Assembly (NCBI RefSeq): GCF_003051055.1
Contig: NZ_QAON01000001.1
Coordinates: 434,001-498,000 of the forward strand
DNA: 64,000 nucleotides
Source of the DNA: Agitococcus lubricus
GTDB lineage: Bacteria; Pseudomonadota; Gammaproteobacteria; Pseudomonadales; Moraxellaceae
Direction of reading: 5' to 3'
The position numbers and the translations under genes were made by a program. A model generated the notes under the pieces. The model saw only the letters and a program-made list of their open reading frames with translations. It was not told the DNA's origin and did not search any database. Shown piece after piece: positions 55,778-64,000 of the stretch; the first letter of the stretch is position 1, and each line of letters begins with the position of its first letter.

Positions 55778-58501
55778 ATGGCAACGATTCATGTAGATGG
55801 CAAACAGTATGAGGTTGACGGTGCGGATAACCTGCTTCAAGCCTGTTTGTCTTTAGGTTTAGACATTCCTTATTTTTGTTGGCATCCTGCTTTAGGCAGC
55901 GTCGGTGCTTGCCGTCAATGTGCGGTTAAACAATACGCCAATGCCGAAGATAAACGTGGTCGTTTGGTGATGTCGTGTATGACGCCATCAACAGACAACA
56001 CCTTTATTTCGATTGATGATGCCGAAGCCAAAGAGTTTAGAGCCAGTGTGGTGGAATGGTTAATGACTAACCACCCACACGACTGTCCCGTCTGTGAAGA
56101 AGGTGGCCACTGTCATTTGCAAGATATGACCGTGATGACAGGTCACGACCGCCGCCGTTATCGCTTTACCAAACGTACCCATCAAAACCAAGATTTAGGG
56201 CCGTTTGTTAGCCACGAAATGAACCGCTGTATTGCCTGTTATCGTTGTGTGCGTTATTACAAAGACTACGCAGGTGGCGAAGACTTGGGCGTGTATGGCG
56301 CACATGATAACGTCTATTTTGGTCGTCCAGAAAGCGGTACTTTACAAAGTGAATTTTCGGGTAACTTAGTCGAAGTTTGCCCGACAGGGGTATTTACCGA
56401 CAAAACCCATTCCGAGCGTTATAACCGTAAATGGGATATGCAATTTGCACCCAGCGTCTGTCAACAATGTTCAGTCGGTTGTAATACCAGTCCCGGTGAG
56501 CGTTATGGCGAATTACGCCGTATCGAAAACCGTTATAACGGTGCGGTAAACCATTATTTCTTATGTGACCGTGGTCGTTTTGGTTATGGTTATGTCAACC
56601 GCGAAGACCGTCCGCGTCAACCGATGATTCGTCAAGGTGCAGCGTTAGCCGTTACTAGCGTTGATAACGCCTTAGATACTGCTATTGCTCAATTAAAAGG
56701 CAAAAAAGTCTTAGGTATTGGCTCACCACGCGCCAGCCTAGAAACCAACTTTGCCTTACGCGAATTAGTCGGTACAGCCAACTTTAGTACAGGCATGACC
56801 GCGGCTGAACAAGCGCGTGTGGCTTTAGTCAGCAAAATTTTACAAACCGAAGGTGTTGATACGCCGTCTTTACGTGCGATTGAAGACAAAGATGCGGTGT
56901 TAGTATTGGGCGAAGATGTCACCCAAACCGCACCACGTATTGCTTTAGCCTTACGTCAAAGTATCAAAAACAAAGCTGAGCAATTAGCTGCCGAGCGTAA
57001 AACCAGTGATTGGCATCAATTTGCGGTCAAAAATATTGCTCAGCATGAATTGTCACCGCTGTATATCACCAGTTTAAGCGGCACACGTTTAGATGATGTC
57101 GCGCAAGAAACCTGTTTTGCCGCTATTCCCGACCAAGCCCGTTTGGGGTTTGCCGTGGCTCATGCCATTGATGACAATGCGCCTGCTGTGCCGAATATGA
57201 GTGTTGAAGCCTTAGCTTGGGCGAAAAAGATTGCCGCTGATTTATTAGCGGCTGAGCAACCTTTAGTGGTGGCAGGCACATCGGCAGCCAGCGAAGACTT
57301 ATTATTAGCGGCAAGTAACATTGTTCAGGCGTTATTAGTCAAAGGCAAAAAAGCCGCCATTAGCTTAGTGGTTCCCGAAGTGAATAGCTTGGGTGTTAGT
57401 TTATTAGGTGGTCAAGATTTAGATACCGCGTTGGCGAGCTTAAAAGCAGCTCATTATGATGTAGTTGTAATTGCCGAAAACGATGTCTATCGTCGTCTGC
57501 CTGCGGGTGTGGTTGATGCCGCTTTACAAGCCACCAAACAAGTGATTGTGTTAGACCATCAACAAACTGCAACTACTGACAAAGCACATATCGTCTTGTC
57601 AGCGGCCAGTTTTGCCGAAGGTGATGGCACAGTGGTTAACAACGAAGGCCGCGCTCAGCGTTTCTTCCAAGTTTACGAAGCCTCTTATTACAAACCCGAA
57701 CAGCAAATTAAAGAAGGTTGGCGTTGGTTACATGCCTTGCATACAGGCATTGAAGCCAAAGACATTAACTGGACACAACTAGACGAAGTGATTGATAGCT
57801 TAGTGGTGGGTATGCCCAGTTTAGCCGCGATTAAAGACGCTGCACCTGATGCTTCTTTCCGTATTAAAGGCTTAAAACTAGCGCGTGAACCACGTCGTTA
57901 TAGTGGTCGTACGGCAATGCGTGCCAACATCAGCGTCCATGAACCGCGTCAGCCACAAGACCAAGACAGTGCTTTAGCCTTCTCAATGGAAGGTTATGTC
58001 GGTACACAAAACGCAGGTGCGTTAACCGCGTTTGCGTGGGCACCAGGTTGGAACTCACCACAAGCATGGAACAAATTCCAAGACGAAGTGGGTGGCCATT
58101 TACGCTCAGGTGATGCGGGTGTACGTTTGTTTGATAACGTGCCACGTCAAGCGGGCGGTTATGCCAAAAACATTCCTGCGGCGTTTACACCAGTTGCCGA
58201 TAAATTCTTAGTGCAACCGATTCATCATATTTTTGGTAGTGATGAATTATCTGCACGCGCGCCTGTTATGGCCAGTCAATTACAACAGGCTTATGTGTCT
58301 TTAGCTGCCGCTGATGCTCAGCGTTTGCGTGTCACTGAGCAGCAAACGGTGATCGTTGGTTTAAACATGAAATTGCTTAAATTAACCGCGCGGATTGATG
58401 AAGCGCAGGCCGAAGGCACAATCGGCTTCCCGATTGGTTTAGCCAATATGCCTGTCATTCAAGGTAATGAATGGGTGACAGTAACAGGGGAGGGCGCATA
58501 A
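55778..58501 (+). CDS. nuoG: NADH-quinone oxidoreductase subunit G
   Basis: This 907-residue large iron-sulfur subunit has an N-terminal ferredoxin-like domain with [2Fe-2S] ligands Cys34, Cys45, Cys48 and Cys67. [4Fe-4S] sites follow in [16 protein letters not shown] and [13 protein letters not shown] with a later [15 protein letters not shown], with a distant LCDRGRFGY, provides the extra N7 cluster found in E. coli-type enzymes. The rest is a degenerate molybdopterin-oxidoreductase fold without a cofactor. Electrons pass through this subunit from NuoF/E towards NuoI. Its stop TAA overlaps the nuoH ATG by one base. Confidence 0.97.
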   Translation: MATIHVDGKQYEVDGADNLLQACLSLGLDIPYFCWHPALGSVGACRQCAVKQYANAEDKRGRLVMSCMTPSTDNTFISIDDAEAKEFRASVVEWLMTNHPHDCPVCEEGGHCHLQDMTVMTGHDRRRYRFTKRTHQNQDLGPFVSHEMNRCIACYRCVRYYKDYAGGEDLGVYGAHDNVYFGRPESGTLQSEFSGNLVEVCPTGVFTDKTHSERYNRKWDMQFAPSVCQQCSVGCNTSPGERYGELRRIENRYNGAVNHYFLCDRGRFGYGYVNREDRPRQPMIRQGAALAVTSVDNALDTAIAQLKGKKVLGIGSPRASLETNFALRELVGTANFSTGMTAAEQARVALVSKILQTEGVDTPSLRAIEDKDAVLVLGEDVTQTAPRIALALRQSIKNKAEQLAAERKTSDWHQFAVKNIAQHELSPLYITSLSGTRLDDVAQETCFAAIPDQARLGFAVAHAIDDNAPAVPNMSVEALAWAKKIAADLLAAEQPLVVAGTSAASEDLLLAASNIVQALLVKGKKAAISLVVPEVNSLGVSLLGGQDLDTALASLKAAHYDVVVIAENDVYRRLPAGVVDAALQATKQVIVLDHQQTATTDKAHIVLSAASFAEGDGTVVNNEGRAQRFFQVYEASYYKPEQQIKEGWRWLHALHTGIEAKDINWTQLDEVIDSLVVGMPSLAAIKDAAPDASFRIKGLKLAREPRRYSGRTAMRANISVHEPRQPQDQDSALAFSMEGYVGTQNAGALTAFAWAPGWNSPQAWNKFQDEVGGHLRSGDAGVRLFDNVPRQAGGYAKNIPAAFTPVADKFLVQPIHHIFGSDELSARAPVMASQLQQAYVSLAAADAQRLRVTEQQTVIVGLNMKLLKLTARIDEAQAEGTIGFPIGLANMPVIQGNEWVTVTGEGA

Positions 58502-59493
58502 TGTTTGATTGGCTTACGCCCGACGTTTTAGACATTCTGATTGCGGTTGCCAAAGCCGTCGTCATTTTATTAGTGACTGTCGTCAGTGCGGCGTTATTGA
58601 GTTTTGTTGAGCGTCGTTTATTAGCATGGTGGCAAGACCGTTGGGGGCCTAACCGTGTTGGCCCTTATGGCATGTTCCAAATTGCGGCTGATATGCTGAA
58701 AATGTTTTTTAAGGAAGACTGGACTCCGCCCTTTGCCGATAAATTAACCTTTAGATTAGCACCCGCAATCGCCATGGGTACCTTATTGCTCTCGATGGCG
58801 ATAGTACCTATTACCCCAACATGGGGTGTGGCAGACTTAAACATTGGTTTGTTATTCTTTTTTGGTATGGCTGGTTTAGCGGTGTATTCGGTCATGTTTG
58901 CAGCGTGGTCATCCAATAACAAATACTCGTTATTAGGGGGCTTACGTGCTTCCGCACAAACACTGAGTTATGAAGTCTTTATGGGCTTAGCGTTGATGGG
59001 GGTCGTTGCGCAGGCTGGCTCATTTAATTTGCGTGACATTGTTGAAGCACAAAGTACCGTTTGGAACGTGATTCCACAGTTTTTCGGTTTTTGTACCTTC
59101 TTTATTGCAGCCATTGCCATCACCCACCGTCATCCCTTCGACCAACCCGAAGCCGAACAAGAACTCGCCGACGGTTACCACATCGAATATTCTGGCATGA
59201 AATGGGGCATGTTCTTTGTGGGTGAGTATATTGGCGTGATTGTAGTTTCAGCCTTGTTAACTACCTTATTTTTTGGTGGTTGGTTGCCCTTATTTTCGTT
59301 CTTAGATTTTATTCCACCCTTTTTCTGGTTTGCAGGTAAAACCGCCTTTTTCATCATGTTATTTGTCTTGGTACGGGGGTCTTTAATGCGTCCTCGTTAT
59401 GACCAAGTGATGAAGTTTAGTTGGTTATTTTGTTTGCCAGTGACCCTGATTAACTTATTAGTCACGGGTGCAGTGATTATTGCGAGAGGCTAA
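58501..59493 (+). CDS. nuoH: NADH-quinone oxidoreductase subunit H
   Basis: This 330-residue membrane subunit sits at the junction of both arms of complex I. The ATG at 58501 is chosen over an upstream in-frame start because it overlaps the nuoG stop by one base, GGGGAGGG precedes it, and [14 protein letters not shown] is the usual N-terminus. About eight helices are present. Family motifs are [20 protein letters not shown] and the acidic quinone-loop segment [20 protein letters not shown], almost as in E. coli. It couples quinone reduction to proton movement. Confidence 0.97.
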   Translation: MFDWLTPDVLDILIAVAKAVVILLVTVVSAALLSFVERRLLAWWQDRWGPNRVGPYGMFQIAADMLKMFFKEDWTPPFADKLTFRLAPAIAMGTLLLSMAIVPITPTWGVADLNIGLLFFFGMAGLAVYSVMFAAWSSNNKYSLLGGLRASAQTLSYEVFMGLALMGVVAQAGSFNLRDIVEAQSTVWNVIPQFFGFCTFFIAAIAITHRHPFDQPEAEQELADGYHIEYSGMKWGMFFVGEYIGVIVVSALLTTLFFGGWLPLFSFLDFIPPFFWFAGKTAFFIMLFVLVRGSLMRPRYDQVMKFSWLFCLPVTLINLLVTGAVIIARG

Positions 59494-59498
59494 TAACC

Positions 59499-60047
59499 AT
59501 GATTAAAGAGATTGTCTCTATTGTCAAAGGTGCAGGGACACAAGTCCGTAGTATGGTCATGGTGTTTAGTCATGGTTTTCGTAAGCGTGATACCATTGAA
59601 TATCCTGAACAAAAAGTCTATTTGCCGCCGCGTTATCGTGGTCGTATTGTTTTAACTCGCGACCCAGACGGTGAAGAGCGTTGTGTCGCCTGTAACTTGT
59701 GTGCAGTGGCTTGTCCTGTCGGTTGTATTTCTTTGCAAAAAGCCGAAACCGAAGATGGTCGTTGGTATCCTGAGTTTTTCCGTATTAACTTCTCACGCTG
59801 TATTTTTTGTGGCATGTGTGAAGAGGCTTGCCCAACCACAGCCATTCAACTCACGCCCGACTTTGAAATGGCCGAGTTTAATCGTCAAGATTTAGTCTAC
59901 GAAAAAGAGCATTTACTGATTTCGGGCGGCGGTAAAAATCCAGATTACAACTTCTATCGTGTCTCAGGGATGGCGATTGCGGGCAAAGCTAAAGGCGAAG
60001 CCCAAAACGAATCCACCCCTGTCGATGTGAAAAGTTTATTACCCTAA
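59499..60047 (+). CDS. nuoI: NADH-quinone oxidoreductase subunit I
   Basis: This 182-residue ferredoxin-type subunit carries two [4Fe-4S] clusters (N6a and N6b). Both complete ligand sets are visible: Cys62, 65, 68 and 72 ([12 protein letters not shown]) and Cys101, 104, 107 and 111 ([12 protein letters not shown]). The amphipathic N-terminus attaches it to the membrane arm, and [16 protein letters not shown] is conserved. It links NuoG to cluster N2 in NuoB. It starts five bases after nuoH and is followed by nuoJ after 13. Confidence 0.97.
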   Translation: MIKEIVSIVKGAGTQVRSMVMVFSHGFRKRDTIEYPEQKVYLPPRYRGRIVLTRDPDGEERCVACNLCAVACPVGCISLQKAETEDGRWYPEFFRINFSRCIFCGMCEEACPTTAIQLTPDFEMAEFNRQDLVYEKEHLLISGGGKNPDYNFYRVSGMAIAGKAKGEAQNESTPVDVKSLLP

Positions 60048-60060
60048 GCCGAGGTTAAGC

Positions 60061-60555
60061 ATGGAAATTGTATTTTTCTATATTGCCGCGGCGATTGCGA
60101 TTTTGTCGACAATACGCGTGGTCACGAATAGTAACCCCGTTCATGCCTTATTAAGTTTGATTGTGTCCCTGTTAGCGGTGGCCATGATTTTCTTTATGTT
60201 AGGCGCACCGTTTGCAGGCGCATTAGAAGTGATTGTCTATGCGGGCGCAATTATGGTGTTGTTTGTGTTTGTGGTGATGATGCTCAACTTAGGCCAGCAT
60301 ACCGTCAACCAAGAAAAGCAATGGATGAGCCCTAAAGCGTGGATTTTACCTAGCGTATTGACCGCAGGCTTATTGGCAGAAATGCTCTATTTATTAAGCC
60401 AAGGTGACTTGCATCAAGCGGGTTATCAGGTGGTAGATGCCAAAGCAGTTGGTATTGCCTTATTTGGCCCTTATTTGTTGGTGGTCGAATTAGCCTCTGT
60501 TTTGTTATTGGCTGCCTTAGTGGCCGCCTATCACTTAGGCAAACGTGAAGATTAA
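60061..60555 (+). CDS. nuoJ: NADH-quinone oxidoreductase subunit J
   Basis: This 164-residue membrane subunit has five helices. NSNPVHALLSLIVSLLAVAM and the segment GALEVIVYAGAIMVLFVFVV (the helix with the pi-bulge that switches during turnover) are typical. It ends with the usual LASVLLLAALVAAYHLGKRE. Gene order and spacing are standard up to this point. The following gap to nuoK is unusually long (194 bases) and contains a palindromic repeat. Confidence 0.96.
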   Translation: MEIVFFYIAAAIAILSTIRVVTNSNPVHALLSLIVSLLAVAMIFFMLGAPFAGALEVIVYAGAIMVLFVFVVMMLNLGQHTVNQEKQWMSPKAWILPSVLTAGLLAEMLYLLSQGDLHQAGYQVVDAKAVGIALFGPYLLVVELASVLLLAALVAAYHLGKRED

Positions 60556-60589
60556 ACCTTAGCTTTTCTTTCGAATAAAAGAGAGAAAA

Positions 60590-60676
60590 GTAGCCTGTAT
60601 GCAGCGTAGCGTAATACAGGAAAGAGATACCTAAAACAGCTAATTATTGTCAATCCCGTATTAGCATACGGGCTAC
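60590..60676. repeat. REP/BIME-like inverted repeat pair inside the nuo operon
   Basis: GTAGCCTGTATGC...TAATACAGG (left) and CCCGTATTAGCATACGGGCTAC (right) are related units in opposite orientation: the right unit reversed reads GTAGCCCGTATGCTAATACGGG. Each unit can fold on itself and the pair can fold together. A shorter stem CTTTTCT/AGAAAAG precedes it (about 60563-60590). This is the typical build of an inserted intergenic palindromic element. Confidence 0.7.
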
Positions 60677-60749
60677 ACCAATACAGTAAATAGCGAATAG
60701 ATTTCAAATTAAATGGCGCGATGCGCCAAGGCAAAAAGGCGGTACAGGT

Positions 60750-61058
60750 ATGATAGCAATACCCATGGAGCACGGTTTGGCACTAGCGGCCACGCTCTTT
60801 GTACTCGGATTAGTCGGCGTGATGGTACGTCGTAACATCCTTTTTATGTTGATGAGTTTAGAAGTCATGATGAATGCCGCCGCACTAGCATTTATTGTGG
60901 CGGGTAGCCGTTGGGCACAACCTGATGGTCAAATTATGTTTATTTTGATTCTGACCTTGGCAGCGGCAGAAGCCAGTATTGGTTTGGCGATATTATTACA
61001 GTTTTATCGCCGTCATCATTCGCTGGATATCGATGCGGCAAGTGAGATGCGCGGATGA
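60750..61058 (+). CDS. nuoK: NADH-quinone oxidoreductase subunit K
   Basis: This 102-residue subunit has three membrane helices. The start at 60750 gives [20 protein letters not shown], matching the common N-terminus of the family (MIPL.HGL.LAA.LF). Glutamates needed for proton transfer are present in [17 protein letters not shown] and [15 protein letters not shown]. The C-terminus [10 protein letters not shown] is close to that of E. coli. Its stop overlaps the nuoL start by four bases. The gap before it means its translation is not directly coupled to nuoJ. Confidence 0.96.
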   Translation: MIAIPMEHGLALAATLFVLGLVGVMVRRNILFMLMSLEVMMNAAALAFIVAGSRWAQPDGQIMFILILTLAAAEASIGLAILLQFYRRHHSLDIDAASEMRG

Positions 61059-62917
61059 ACTTACTTTATTTAACCTTCGTTTTTCCGCTAATTGGCTTTT
61101 TGCTATTGGCGACCTTACGCACCCGTTTATCCGAAAACGTGGCAGCGGTGATTGGCGTGGGCTCGATGGGTTTATCGGCCTTAACAACCTTATATGTCGG
61201 TATCGACTTTTTACAAAATATCCCACAAGGCGGCTCGTATGTTCAAACTCTGTGGACATGGATGCAAGTAGGGGATTTTAACGCCAGCTTTGGTTTACAT
61301 TTAGATGGTTTATCCTTAACCATGTTGGGAGTAGTGACGGGTGTAGGTTTCTTTATTCACCTGTTCGCCTCGTGGTACATGCGTGGTGAAAAAGGCTTTG
61401 AACGCTTTTTCTCGTATATGAACCTCTTTGTTGCCAGTATGTTGTTATTGGTATTAGGCGATAACTTGGCCTTATTGTACTTAGGTTGGGAAGGCGTCGG
61501 TTTATGTAGTTATTTGTTGATTGGTTTTTATTATTTCGATAAAGCCAATGGCGAAGCCGCCATTAAAGCCTTTACCGTTACCCGTGTCGGTGATGTGTTT
61601 ATGGCCATTGGTTTGTTTATTTTATTCAAAGAATTAGGCACGTTGAATATTCAACAAATTGTTAGCCTTGCGCCACAGCATTGGCAAATGAATGACCCCA
61701 TGTTGGTTTTTGCCACCCTAATGTTATTAGGCGGTGCGGTGGGTAAATCGGCACAATTACCGTTACAAACATGGTTGGCGGATGCGATGGCAGGCCCAAC
61801 TCCTGTGTCGGCCTTGATTCATGCGGCGACAATGGTAACGGCTGGTGTGTACTTAATTGCGCGTACCCACGGTTTATTCTTAATGACCCCAGACGTTTTA
61901 CACTTAGTGGGTGTGGTGGGAGCAGTCACTTTAGTCTTAGCGGGTTTCTCTGCTCTCGTACAAACCGATATTAAACGCGTATTAGCTTATTCCACCATGA
62001 GCCAAATTGGTTATATGTTTTTGGCTTTAGGGGTAGGCGCATGGCAGGCTTCGGTGTTCCATTTAATGACCCATGCCTTTTTCAAAGCCTTGTTATTCTT
62101 ATCCGCAGGGGCAGTCATTATTGCCTGTCACCATGAGCAAAATATTTTCAAAATGGGCGGTTTGTACAAAAAGATTCCGTTTGTCTATGCCTGTTTCTTG
62201 ATTGGTGGTGGTGCATTGGCAGCGTTCCCATTCATCACGGTAGGTTTCTACAGTAAAGATGCGATTTTGTTGCAAGCCTACGCCAGTGGTCATACCGATT
62301 TATTTTGGGCAGGATTATTAGGTGCGTTGTTTACCTCTATTTATACCTTCCGCTTAATTTATATTGTGTTCCACGGCAAAGAAAATGGTCATGCCCATGA
62401 AATTCATGGCGTTTCTTACTGGTTACCTTTAGGGGTGTTATTGGTGTTATCTACTGGCGTAGGTGCCTTTATTCATCAACCTTTAGAAGGTGTATTGCCA
62501 GCTTTTGCCAGTCCAATTAGTGAAGAAACCAAACATTTTGTTGAAATCTTAGCGATTGGTACAGGGTTAGTCGGTTTAGCGATTGGTGCTGCCTTATTTA
62601 TGGGTGAGCGTCGTATTCCAACCGCGTTAGCGAATAGTTCTATTGGTAAGGCCATCTCCCGTTTGTGGATGGGCGGCTGGGGTTTTGACTGGTTATACGA
62701 CCTGTTATTTGTCAAACCTTTCTTATTTATTGCTCATATTAATCGTCATGATGTCATCGACAAAATCATCGGCCTGATTCCTCGTACCGTTCGTGCAGGT
62801 AATGAGCTCATGGTTGTCTCTGAAAATGGTCGTTTACGTTGGTATGCAGCCAGTGTTGCCTTAGGTGCCGTTTTAATACTGGGTGTGGTTTTATTTTTGC
62901 AAATGAGTAGAGGATAA
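61055..62917 (+). CDS. nuoL: NADH-quinone oxidoreductase subunit L
   Basis: This 620-residue antiporter-like subunit lies at the far end of the membrane arm. Typical segments are [20 protein letters not shown] with the key glutamate, [20 protein letters not shown] with the key lysine, [17 protein letters not shown], and [20 protein letters not shown] with another conserved lysine. The long lateral helix region near the C-terminus is present. No internal break is seen. nuoM follows after eight bases. Confidence 0.97.
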   Translation: MNLLYLTFVFPLIGFLLLATLRTRLSENVAAVIGVGSMGLSALTTLYVGIDFLQNIPQGGSYVQTLWTWMQVGDFNASFGLHLDGLSLTMLGVVTGVGFFIHLFASWYMRGEKGFERFFSYMNLFVASMLLLVLGDNLALLYLGWEGVGLCSYLLIGFYYFDKANGEAAIKAFTVTRVGDVFMAIGLFILFKELGTLNIQQIVSLAPQHWQMNDPMLVFATLMLLGGAVGKSAQLPLQTWLADAMAGPTPVSALIHAATMVTAGVYLIARTHGLFLMTPDVLHLVGVVGAVTLVLAGFSALVQTDIKRVLAYSTMSQIGYMFLALGVGAWQASVFHLMTHAFFKALLFLSAGAVIIACHHEQNIFKMGGLYKKIPFVYACFLIGGGALAAFPFITVGFYSKDAILLQAYASGHTDLFWAGLLGALFTSIYTFRLIYIVFHGKENGHAHEIHGVSYWLPLGVLLVLSTGVGAFIHQPLEGVLPAFASPISEETKHFVEILAIGTGLVGLAIGAALFMGERRIPTALANSSIGKAISRLWMGGWGFDWLYDLLFVKPFLFIAHINRHDVIDKIIGLIPRTVRAGNELMVVSENGRLRWYAASVALGAVLILGVVLFLQMSRG

Positions 62918-62925
62918 GCCAAACC

Positions 62926-64000
62926 ATGATTTTATCGGCACTCATTCTGATTCCTTTTATTGGTGGCCTACTCTGTTGGTTAGGCGAGCGTTTAGGTGCA
63001 GGCATTCCACGTTGGATTGCCTTATTTAGTATGGCCGCTGTTTTTGGCTTAGGCGTCATGTTGTGGATGCAAGGTGACTATAGCTTAGCCAATCAAACGG
63101 TGGGCGCACATCCACAATGGCAACTTGAAGAGCGTTATACATGGATTCCCCATTTAGGTGTGAGCATCCATTTAGCCTTAGATGGTTTGTCGCTGTTAAT
63201 GGTGCTGTTGACAGGTTTATTAGGCGTGATGGCGGTTGGCTGTTCTTGGACAGAAATTCAGCGTCATGTCGGCTTCTTCCATCTAAACTTATTATGGAGT
63301 TTAGGCGGTGTGATAGGGGTGTTCCTTGCGATTGATATGTTCTTATTCTTCTTCTTTTGGGAGATGATGTTAGTTCCTATCTACTTTTTGATTGCTTTAT
63401 GGGGACACAAGGGCGCCGATGGCAAGAGCCGTATTCACGCTGCGACCAAGTTTTTTATTTTTACCCAAGCCAGCGGTTTAATTATGCTGGTGGGGGTGTT
63501 GGCCTTAGTGTTAGTCAATTACCAAGCTACAGGTAATTTATCCTTTGACTATCACGACCTACTCAATGCACACCAATACATGAGTTTAGACTTACAAAAA
63601 GTCTTGATGTTGACCTTCTTTATTGCCTTTGCGGTGAAGTTGCCGATTGTGCCTGTACATTCTTGGTTGCCTGATGCCCATGCACAAGCACCGACGGCAG
63701 GTAGTGTCGATTTAGCAGGTATTTTGCTAAAAACGGCTGCTTACGGTCTGTTGCGTTTTGCCTTACCTTTCTTTCCTGAAGCCTCACAATGGTTTGCACC
63801 GATTGCGATGTGGTTGGGTATTTTTGGGATTTTCTACGGGGCATTCCTTGCCTTTGCTCAAACCGATATCAAACGTCTCGTGGCGTATACCAGCATTTCG
63901 CACATGGGTTTTGTTTTAATCGGGATTTATTCGGGCAATTTGCTCACGCTGCAAGGTTTAGTGATTCAAATGTTGGCACACGGGATTTGTGCGGGTGGCC
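62926..64000 (+). CDS. nuoM: NADH-quinone oxidoreductase subunit M, 3' end missing
   Basis: The frame is open from the ATG at 62926 to the window edge (358 codons of a usual 500 or so). Translation begins MILSALILIPFIGGLLCWLG and continues with LALDGLSLLMVLLTG, FFFFWEMMLVPIYFLIALWG (conserved glutamate), AVKLPIVPVHSWLPDAHAQA (conserved lysine) and AQTDIKRLVAYTSISHMGFV. These are the hallmarks of the antiporter-like NuoM. nuoN is expected just outside the window. Confidence 0.96.
   Translation, partial: MILSALILIPFIGGLLCWLGERLGAGIPRWIALFSMAAVFGLGVMLWMQGDYSLANQTVGAHPQWQLEERYTWIPHLGVSIHLALDGLSLLMVLLTGLLGVMAVGCSWTEIQRHVGFFHLNLLWSLGGVIGVFLAIDMFLFFFFWEMMLVPIYFLIALWGHKGADGKSRIHAATKFFIFTQASGLIMLVGVLALVLVNYQATGNLSFDYHDLLNAHQYMSLDLQKVLMLTFFIAFAVKLPIVPVHSWLPDAHAQAPTAGSVDLAGILLKTAAYGLLRFALPFFPEASQWFAPIAMWLGIFGIFYGAFLAFAQTDIKRLVAYTSISHMGFVLIGIYSGNLLTLQGLVIQMLAHGICAGG

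Overview
The window looks like chromosome of a low-to-moderate GC gammaproteobacterium, probably in or near Moraxellaceae. The main evidence is a respiratory complex I operon in gammaproteobacterial order (nuoA, B, CD, E to M) with fused NuoC and NuoD and proteins resembling the Acinetobacter/Pseudomonas/E. coli type. The family-level placement is an inference from protein style, not from a search. No rRNA, tRNA, CRISPR array or transposase gene was seen.

Layout. (1) 1-3356: the 3' part of a LysR regulator, a ribbon-helix-helix protein, a small Roadblock/LC7-like protein on the minus strand and an AI-2E/PerM-type membrane protein. (2) 3755-9662: four same-strand genes that look like a c-type haem system: a large di-haem protein, a second protein with two CxxCH sites, a small mono-haem protein with a calcium-binding-like loop, and a histidine-rich membrane protein. 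Fur-like and palindromic sites lie upstream of the first. (3) 9727-10707: an exported coiled-coil protein of unknown role. (4) 10981-15633, minus strand: a complete type I secretion system (TolC, LapB-type ABC exporter, HlyD-type adaptor). (5) 16045-45567: two giant paralogous proteins (3808 and 4009 residues) without signal peptides, built of Ig-like repeats, beta-propeller-like repeats, FG-GAP repeats and a short RTX-like tail. They are the obvious candidates for export by the neighbouring type I system. A chaperone/usher fimbrial cluster (two pilins, usher, chaperone) sits between them. Two MITE-like elements lie in the flanking non-coding DNA. (6) 45814-49535: a VIT/von Willebrand A protein with a PEP-CTERM-like tail and a neighbouring exosortase, apparently an enzyme with one dedicated substrate. 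(7) 49579-50568: dusC. (8) 50923-64000: nuoA to nuoM, the last cut by the window edge.

The region from about 10 to 49.5 kb is mostly devoted to the cell surface: one type I exporter, two giant adhesin-like proteins, one fimbria and one exosortase-anchored protein. The most unusual feature is that the two giant genes share an almost identical 2.9 kb 5' block, including about 100 bp of upstream DNA, while the rest of the genes has diverged. This suggests gene conversion. It also makes a direct repeat that could delete the fimbrial cluster and fuse the two genes in frame. From dusC onward the window is ordinary housekeeping DNA, apart from small palindromic repeats inserted between nuo genes.
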